This document shows, one piece after another, positions 12,401 to 12,700 of a stretch of DNA of 12,700 nt; positions within the stretch are counted from its first letter, which is position 1, and the number at the start of each line of letters is the position of its first letter. Under the pieces are notes generated by a model. The model was not told where the DNA came from, did not search any database, and saw only the letters and a program-made list of their open reading frames with translations. The stretch spans positions 1-12,700 of the forward strand of contig JAGWXN010000067.1 in assembly GCA_018969885.1 (NCBI GenBank). Reading direction: 5' to 3'. The stretch is from Betaproteobacteria bacterium. Lineage in GTDB: Bacteria; Pseudomonadota; Gammaproteobacteria; Burkholderiales; Burkholderiaceae. The position numbers and the translations under genes are program-made.

Positions 12401-12700
12401 ACCGCTCGCTCGCGGTGAAAACCAACCTCGCGACCGATTCCACGGTATCGATCGAATATGGCGTGGATGCCGGGCAGTTCACCACGCTCACGCTCGATGC
12501 AAGTTTGAGCATTGCAGACTACGTCACCGCAAGCGGCAGCTTTGCGCTCTCCATGCTGGGCGGCCGGACGGTCACGCTGAGCGATGGCCAGCGCCGCTCC
12601 ATGCGCACCACGCTGATTGCCGCGCGAAACGTTGATGTCCGGCTGGGCGTCAACGCCGGATCGGAAGAAGACTTCATCGGCGTATCGCTCACGGGCGGCT
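1..12700 (+). CDS. Internal part of a giant modular surface/adhesin-like protein (start and stop both outside window)
   Basis: Frame +1 is open through the whole window (about 4,233 codons) with no stop and no convincing internal start, so both ends of the gene lie outside. The translation is rich in Gly, Ala, Asp, Val, Leu and Thr, acidic, and contains very little or no cysteine, as is usual for exported bacterial giant adhesins. Order of domains: beta-helix-like tail (residues 1-140), sheath-like domain (141-200), autotransporter-type beta region (261-375), then ten copies of a ~170-residue module (from residue 381), interrupted by discoidin-like, LamG-like, Asp-box propeller, cadherin-like and sheath-like domains. 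Family knowledge: such domains bind carbohydrate or calcium on cell surfaces. Inference: a calcium-stabilised adhesive scaffold. No signal peptide, LPxTG, RTX nonapeptide block or outer-membrane barrel is in view, so the secretion route is unknown. The continuous frame and repeated motifs make the coding call near certain; the function is moderate confidence. Confidence 0.97.
421..645 (+). other. Sheath/flagellin-like insertion domain, copy 1
   Basis: Residues 141-215 start with TWDGGKWISAQSA, followed by an amphipathic helix-like stretch (ELGEGLAAAIEAAT) and then GASYADGVITLASGAGDLAVTM. The plan is strand, helix with L..AI.A, then a strand pair around a G.ITL core. It matches four later copies (3061-3480, 7636-7980, 8005-8340, 11278-11562) and resembles the small alpha/beta domain seen in phage sheath, flagellin-hook and large repeat proteins. 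This copy is the most degenerate, and the GD..R..G opening is not obvious. Confidence 0.45.
781..1125 (+). other. Autotransporter/PEP-CTERM-type beta-strand region
   Basis: Residues 261-375 read SPGLIRIEGNQTLNAGQALRLGI, then FDRLEVTGRLTVAGTLDLVY, then PSLGDVFEGLITAESIVGSF, and finally TVLQINQDAGGVNLEVI. This sequence of motifs (start of helix cap, 'yDqL.VtG.a.l.GtL.v', 'P..Gd.f.il.a..v.GsF', and a closing '.l.v.L.v' strand) is well known at the end of beta-helical passenger regions of autotransporters and related surface proteins. It probably caps the helix before the modular part of the protein begins at base 1141. Confidence 0.6.
1141..1683 (+). repeat. Long module, copy 1 (divergent)
   Basis: Residues 381-561. 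The RASG/GGF portion is divergent (ARDYLAGATLTAAEFVTVDG), but the downstream order is intact: TVTLSD hairpin, LGGSELYGFVGLNGPY, the Asp loop at 1402-1437, then NPYAVGF, and a tail ending in LKLELNLGSDN before VVDF. The loop is degenerate: Gly at position 6 is replaced by Leu, and position 12 is Ala. As the first copy after the beta-helix cap, it may be a junction variant. The loop between the FVLHL strand and the RGWLSVSG tail is about 20 residues, the same site where copies 5 and 6 carry whole domains. Confidence 0.75.
1402..1437 (+). other. Degenerate EF-hand/dockerin-like Asp loop in module 1
   Basis: The 12-residue stretch DTDHDLNLEEEA keeps Asp at 1, 3 and 5, but Gly at position 6 is Leu and position 12 is Ala instead of Asp/Glu. 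Calcium binding is doubtful. Confidence 0.55.
1720..1752 (+). repeat. Short 9-base tandem repeat encoding a Thr-Pro linker
   Basis: The unit acgccgacc occurs three times and continues into a partial fourth. It encodes Thr-Pro-Thr repeats within a PTTPTTPTTPAPAT segment, a flexible, rigidly extended linker between module copies 1 and 2. Being a multiple of three it can gain or lose units by slippage without breaking the frame. Confidence 0.9.
1777..2289 (+). repeat. Long module, copy 2 (complete)
   Basis: Residues 593-763. All elements are visible in order: RGTLIRASGNLTIQ, DFFYVTGSLGFEKS, LVLADGTEV, FGGQDLYAFAGVDGPY, a canonical 12-residue loop DTDGDGRITNTD at 2047-2082 (Asp at 1, 3, 5 and 12, Gly at 6), DSLGLAIGNAQFGLVI, and the tail NWVTAKAAADSVELVGV...LALDINLVSG. 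The loop is of the EF-hand/dockerin/thrombospondin-3 kind and should bind Ca2+. The start is placed at the first residue after the Thr-Pro linker. I do not know a named family for the module as a whole. Confidence 0.8.
2047..2082 (+). other. EF-hand/dockerin-like calcium loop in module 2
   Basis: DTDGDGRITNTD has Asp at 1, 3, 5 and 12, Gly at 6 and Ile at 8, as in dockerin and thrombospondin type 3 loops. Predicted Ca2+ site. Confidence 0.75.
2320..2832 (+). repeat. Long module, copy 3 (complete)
   Basis: Residues 774-944. Opens with VIDYTAEGFELEVVTGTG, then KGQLVRASGAVDLSIGGFVE, GSLAFERARQVVTLTDGT, TIGGTDLDGFVGI-GPY, a loop DADGDGVFEKSE at 2599-2634 (position 12 is Glu, as in classic EF-hands), NPDARGFGVRDVEFGVALF, and the tail WVTATGVVGGVDVMLGLP...LGLSANLVS. 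It is one of the most regular copies and joins copy 2 through a short Asp-rich linker. Confidence 0.8.
2599..2634 (+). other. EF-hand-like calcium loop in module 3
   Basis: DADGDGVFEKSE has Asp at 1, 3 and 5, Gly at 6, a hydrophobic residue at 8 and Glu at 12, which is the classic EF-hand bidentate position. Predicted Ca2+ site. Confidence 0.75.
2911..3060 (+). other. Cadherin-like domain, N-terminal half (split)
   Basis: Residues 971-1020: STPDEVVTLTLKPSAGTLTLAGSDLPL followed by Thr/Ser-rich strands. The 'D..VTLTL....GTLTL.G' pattern is the first part of a bacterial cadherin-like/VCBS-like beta sandwich. Its expected second part, containing TRLVLTGPIWAIDDWL...LRYAAAAGAGTDARL, appears only after base 3481, on the far side of a different domain. 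The family assignment is by motif only. Confidence 0.45.
3061..3480 (+). other. Sheath/flagellin-like insertion domain, copy 2
   Basis: Residues 1021-1160: FALTGNFAVGDVIRIEGIA, an acidic Gly-rich loop, FEYTVTNEDLLERD, a helix IAASIRDAINNAEDESVQF, and strands LGTLIVLQAVEPGRDNGFALAVSV. The order G-D-x-I-x-x-G, YTVT, IA..I..AI, G.LIVLQA is shared with the other four copies. It sits between two halves of a cadherin-like domain and looks like an insertion. Confidence 0.6.
3481..3693 (+). other. Cadherin-like domain, C-terminal half (split)
   Basis: Residues 1161-1231: LRLEAEQTLPETTTTD, then LSAGVTRLVLTGPIWAIDDWLGRHAPLRY...GTDARLDVSLASG. The 'L.LTG....I...L....L.Y.......T..L.V...DG'-like pattern matches the C-terminal half of cadherin-like repeats, in which an 'aln..L' helix precedes a final strand pair. 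It probably pairs with residues 971-1020 across the inserted domain. Confidence 0.45.
3718..4140 (+). other. Discoidin/F5-8 type C-like domain, copy 1 (most divergent)
   Basis: Residues 1240-1380. Landmarks are DDRADTFWRIEEGEGAGFTVSL, LDGLRLTSVSSDELWQFDPKTF, EVYGSNDGEEW, LVGEGDTGLSDVRGTTS, YRYYKVVFTSTKG and SYLQLAEARLFQT. The 'D...T.W......F...L....L..L.L', 'WDP.T.EV.GSN....W' and 'Y.YYK..F......D.LQLAE..L' motifs are those of the galactose-binding-like jelly roll used by bacterial F5/8C lectin modules. It differs from copies 2-5 by FDPKTF in place of WDPKTW and by lacking the TKYLN box. Likely sugar-binding, but the ligand cannot be predicted. Confidence 0.75.
4396..4614 (+). other. Possible second cadherin-like piece
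   Basis: Residues 1466-1538 read GSFELRNLPPQSGVQIT, then GSGLTFSGSAEAIATLLKRPNVLFYTGALTDVAVKVTATATG. The 'L.FSG.AEAIATLL....V.FYTG' segment matches the C-terminal pattern of the domain at 3481-3693. The preceding region (4141-4395) has strand-rich sequence such as KFWIKANAPANLKFDNLTLGLAG that I cannot assign to a family. Confidence 0.4.
4642..5229 (+). repeat. Long module, copy 4 (complete)
   Basis: Residues 1548-1743. VIDYADRSTYNDEGE, then ALEIATGTGQSLSFDFDGSR, PLLRATGGVELQLGGFVAAG, MAIEKSSSTLTLADGS, TIGGANLHLFAGINGPY, the loop DTNDDGLINLED at 4963-4998, NPDALGVSAVGGEFGLVL, and a tail after a ~21-residue linker: RTWVALEARVAEAALVGVP...LEVAVNLV. Acidic residues insert between the VIDY opening and the TGTG box, making this copy slightly longer. 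The Asp loop has Asp at positions 1, 4, 5 and 12 and Asn at 3, and should bind calcium. Confidence 0.8.
4963..4998 (+). other. EF-hand/dockerin-like calcium loop in module 4
   Basis: DTNDDGLINLED has Asp at 1, 5 and 12, Asn at 3, Gly at 6 and Ile at 8. Predicted Ca2+ site. Confidence 0.72.
5260..5640 (+). repeat. Long module, copy 5, first part (split by insertion)
   Basis: Residues 1754-1880: VIDFSESPFTVATGYRSTT, RGESLRASGEFELEVGGFVQ, GTLALEKYSTNVQLADGT, VGGSKLNAFAGIGGGYFT, the loop DSNGDGAIDQLD at 5536-5571, and NADARGFVLQDAEFALALM. The tail that should follow directly is absent here and is found instead at 6772-6882, after a discoidin-like and a LamG-like domain. Pro in NGPY is replaced by Gly. 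Confidence 0.8.
5536..5571 (+). other. EF-hand/dockerin-like calcium loop in module 5
   Basis: DSNGDGAIDQLD has Asp at 1, 5, 9 and 12, Asn at 3, Gly at 6 and Ile at 8. Predicted Ca2+ site. Confidence 0.73.
5776..6204 (+). other. Discoidin/F5-8 type C-like domain, copy 2
   Basis: Residues 1926-2068: SGEGVANLTDGNAGTKYLNM, GPGSGFILALAEPQALDSLA, TRTNDDTWQWDPKTWEVWGT, LGRGDTGLGNGRGATSVVGF, YQYYKVVFPTTKGVSGGKRY and MHLSEARLF. The DGN.GTKYLN calcium/ligand-loop style box, the WQWDPKTW motif and the YYKVVFPT strand are shared with copies 3-5, with near-identical codons in places. Placed inside module 5 and directly followed by a LamG-like domain. Confidence 0.82.
6214..6735 (+). other. LamG-like (laminin G / concanavalin-like) domain
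   Basis: Residues 2072-2245: YLMLDRGASAEPLADYTVMF at the start of the jelly roll, RALWRSLLQTSGSNADDGEL, DETRWQRVVFVSEAGAKRLY followed by IDGDLVASATST, and closing NVGKLALWERPLSGAEVATL. The 'W.r.V.v......lYIDG.lv....' segment and the 'G.l.lW.R.LS..Ev..L' end are the hallmarks of LamG/concanavalin-like lectin folds in bacterial surface and secreted proteins. This is the only such copy in the window. Predicted role is glycan or matrix binding; no catalytic residues are seen. Confidence 0.8.
6772..6882 (+). repeat. Long module, copy 5, tail part (after insertion)
   Basis: Residues 2258-2294: RWSALEVSAAKVAFVGGDQL followed by SIAANNLLVEVNQVSG. This aligns with the tail W.AL.A..A.VELVGV..LT..ARDL...NLVSG of copies 2, 4 and 7, and completes the copy begun at 5260. 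The two parts are separated by about 1.1 kb of other domains. Confidence 0.75.
6910..7260 (+). repeat. Long module, copy 6, first part (split; Asp loop lost)
   Basis: Residues 2304-2420: VLDLKAKPVSVVTGTGTS, DRGELLRASGEVEIRVGGFF, GSLAFEKSTRMLTLDDGS, VGASDLSAFAGINGGG, then SVTPGPNATGFVLEDLELAL. Where other copies have a D.D.DG..... Asp loop, this one has a short Pro/Gly stretch, so this copy should not bind calcium at that site. The tail lies 3.1 kb downstream at 10354-10473. Confidence 0.8.
7285..7635 (+). other. Asp-box (BNR/sialidase-like) propeller blades, first group
   Basis: Residues 2429-2545. Two Asp-box motifs of the S.D.G.SW type are visible: SDDQGLSW (7387-7410) and SIDRGLSW (7510-7533). 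Each is preceded by the strand pattern AVSISSDGNMIAAVMANGFV. About three blades: WTDVAMSG...LSWRDAGAP, YRAVSISS...LSWGLTSAAGAP, and YTDVAMLSRDRLVVTDTFEA. No sialidase catalytic Arg triad or Asp/Glu pair is recognisable, so a binding or structural propeller (YCF48/VPS10-like) is more likely than an enzyme. Confidence 0.65.
7636..7980 (+). other. Sheath/flagellin-like insertion domain, copy 3
   Basis: Residues 2546-2660: GRFVPGDVVGLRVMGQSTES, FQVTVPQ, LSQSQVNAALAAALRAQINAKS, VRAMGVGSLVILEAREG, then a long Trp-containing strand stretch. The order GD..L...G, F.VTV, an Ala-rich helix and G.LVILEA is the same as copies 2, 4 and 5. It directly precedes copy 4. Confidence 0.6.
8005..8340 (+). other. 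Sheath/flagellin-like insertion domain, copy 4
   Basis: Residues 2669-2780: LGNTEFALLTGRFAIGDQLM, VTGFAEEALVYTVTAGDLIV, helix EQVRVNIAAGLARMLAAQP, and strands GPMLTFTGETGRPAIRITVV. This is the clearest copy: G.F..GD.L.VTG, VYTVTAGD, IAAGLA..L, and LTFTGETG.P. It follows copy 3 in tandem, between blade groups of the interrupted propeller. Confidence 0.65.
8452..8580 (+). other. Isolated propeller-blade-like segment
   Basis: Residues 2818-2860: ARFTAIDTFGAGTSMFAAAG, GPVSGVWQSGDPGLFIG. The strand layout (T.ID.F..GT..FAAAGG....W.S.D.GLF) matches the blades before and after it, but the Asp-box is degenerate (SGDPGLF). Its position between the sheath-like pair and the discoidin-like triplet suggests it belongs to the same interrupted propeller. 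Confidence 0.4.
8596..9042 (+). other. Discoidin/F5-8 type C-like domain, copy 3
   Basis: Residues 2866-3014: GEGVDSLLDGNSATRYLSL, GPGSGFTLTLDQPDAFNSLT, SRTNDDNWQWDPKSFKVFGS, TGLANARGSVSQVGFANNTA, YQHYAVVFVETKGSVGGKSY and LQLAEARL. It is the first of three tandem copies. The DNA around the TNDD.WQWDPK motif (8770-8799) is very close to that of copy 2 (5941-5970), suggesting a relatively recent duplication across a distance of about 2.8 kb. Confidence 0.82.
9043..9498 (+). other. Discoidin/F5-8 type C-like domain, copy 4
   Basis: Residues 3015-3166: MTTAASPGASPANQGIGNV, DRNPATKYLNQAGADSGFTL, FNALRLVAAKDGPAQWDPK followed by TWRVLGSN, LGSGDTFLADARGSSSVVMF, YKYYAVVFPEVKGVSGGKSY and LQIAEAQLFR. 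Complete, and head-to-tail with copies 3 and 5 with almost no linker. Confidence 0.82.
9499..9921 (+). other. Discoidin/F5-8 type C-like domain, copy 5
   Basis: Residues 3167-3307: DQAVDKATDGNLGTHYLNF, NGSGYAVTLAAPEALDTLLL, SNPLWPWDPSTWEVYGSDS, LGAGETGLADTQGSSRLLNF, WRSYKVVFPTVKGGMPGLEA and MQIAEARLLRS. It diverges at several otherwise constant places (WPWDPSTW, WRSYK, GLEAMQ instead of GKSYLQ), so it may have a different ligand from copies 2-4. It ends the tandem array. Confidence 0.8.
9955..10353 (+). other. Asp-box (BNR-like) propeller blades, second group
   Basis: Residues 3319-3451: VNWTDVTRNAPADAAWAAVA, VAAAAGGQIWVANTAQADW, WTSVALSANGRVIAAAAEGD, then Asp-box SEDRGASW at 10210-10233, and finally WRSVALSADGSQLIAAADGE. 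About three blades, with the repeated W.SVALSA(N/D)G....AAA strand pattern. The opening WTDV echoes the start of the first group at 7291, and the last strand leads straight into the tail of module 6. Confidence 0.65.
10354..10473 (+). repeat. Long module, copy 6, tail part (after 3.1-kb insertion)
   Basis: Residues 3452-3491: STRIAVEAEAGSVSVVGING followed by ITLEVRDAAVKVNLAD. This aligns with the tail A.EA.A..V.LVG...LT...RDL.V..NLV of other copies and completes the copy begun at 6910. It is followed at once by the VIDF opening of copy 7. Confidence 0.7.
10489..11025 (+). repeat. Long module, copy 7 (complete)
   Basis: Residues 3497-3675: VIDFAAGDVSVTTGTDRSRT, FTIAIGDYVYLDGSAGFEKR, TVTLADGKT, IGAAEVNAFAGLNGPYRT, the loop DTDEDGDIDDAD at 10768-10803 (Asp at 1, 3, 5, 7, 9 and 12), NADAVGVSMTDVNFGLGLF, and tail RWTALAAEAGAIELVGIP...FQVELNRVSG. 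The RASG box is replaced by SVTAG. Its Asp loop is the most acidic in the window and a strong candidate for calcium binding. Confidence 0.8.
10768..10803 (+). other. EF-hand/dockerin-like calcium loop in module 7
   Basis: DTDEDGDIDDAD has acidic side chains at positions 1, 3, 5, 7, 9 and 12, Gly at 6 and Ile at 8. Strongest predicted Ca2+ site in the window. Confidence 0.75.
11056..11853 (+). repeat. Long module, copy 8 (split inside its TLTD hairpin)
   Basis: Residues 3686-3951: VINFGGKNAYPVRTGTDST, LGQLLRVSGDVDVSLAGVLS, GGIQLEQYQRTVTLTD, then an inserted sheath-like domain (11278-11562), after which the module resumes with TQEVLARMLVLGGADVSARI, GLELTDLDFALAFADS, FLALKGSAASLGVVGLERYG and LALMGTNLAVNLNLGF. 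The NGPY segment and the Asp loop are both missing. The insertion site differs from that of copies 5 and 6. Confidence 0.75.
11278..11562 (+). other. Sheath/flagellin-like insertion domain, copy 5
   Basis: Residues 3760-3854: VMTGALPGANWYRMVIEIDG, ERYLTRDIHVTETAQQIEDA, INAAIDTVPGAQVTVTTEAD, GDRPVVRFGGSLAGTNIKPI. The elements are a YRM.I.IDG strand pair, the helix TAQQIEDAINAAID, and strands VTVTTEADG...VRFGG. It is inserted between the TLTD and LVLGG strands of module 8, in frame and without disturbing the flanking motifs. Confidence 0.6.
11890..12330 (+). repeat. Long module, copy 9 (short, divergent)
   Basis: Residues 3964-4110: INWEATPLTLKPGTGSPITL, EVLEVGGSMLVRVGDFLRVE, GTVVVSRKTLDVTVSGRTEF, LIGASDVSAQVQGISVEGLN, LAAALL, then tail AWLAVRAEVDSVAVTAEMLG, LEANSLLFETNRAIG. 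RASG, NGPY and the Asp loop are absent; the core strands of the module and the tail remain. Confidence 0.65.
12358..12700 (+). repeat. Long module, copy 10 (cut by window end)
   Basis: Residues 4120-4233 and beyond: VVDFSVTEVDGETIDRSLAV, TLDASLSIADYVTASGSFAL, RTVTLSDGQRRSMRTTLIA, NVDVRLGVNAGSEEDFIGVS. The opening, the TLSDG hairpin and the final GF/GV segment are present, while the NGPY and Asp-loop elements are missing as in copies 8 and 9. The module tail and further copies probably continue beyond the window. Confidence 0.7.

Overview
The window is coding from end to end. Reading frame +1 (codon 1 at base 1) runs through about 4,233 consecutive codons without a stop, and neither its start nor its end is in view. 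All 12.7 kb is therefore the interior of one giant gene on the + strand. I saw no RNA gene, promoter, terminator, mobile element, CRISPR array or intergenic gap. High GC (roughly 65% by eye) with strong G/C preference at third codon positions suggests a high-GC Gram-negative bacterium, most likely a proteobacterium. That is inference: no taxonomic marker is present.

The product looks like an exported, modular, acidic, beta-rich surface protein of the giant adhesin type. Order: (1) bases 1-420, the tail of a probable beta-helix/haemagglutinin-like region; (2) 421-1125, a small 'sheath/flagellin-like' domain and an autotransporter-type beta region; (3) 1141 to the window end, about ten copies of a ~170-residue module. 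The module has an RASG box, a GGF...GSLAFEK strand pair, a TLADG hairpin, an IGG..L.AFAG.NGPY segment, an EF-hand/dockerin-like Asp loop, an N.DA.GF segment, and a tail of the W.AL.A..VELVGV...L...NLVSG type.

Other domains lie between these modules or are spliced into them: five discoidin/F5/8 type C-like domains (one single, one beside a LamG-like domain, three in tandem), Asp-box (BNR/sialidase-like) propeller blades, five sheath-like domains, and two cadherin-like pieces. Three modules are split in two by such insertions, at two defined loop positions. The largest insertion is about 3.1 kb. Within it, seven blade-like segments can be counted, themselves interrupted twice, which suggests a propeller carrying lectin-like domains on its loops.

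Inferred role: a calcium-dependent extracellular scaffold that displays carbohydrate-binding domains at intervals for attachment or cell-cell contact. Secretion route and ligand cannot be read from this window. The main point of novelty is the repeated module and its nested-insertion architecture.
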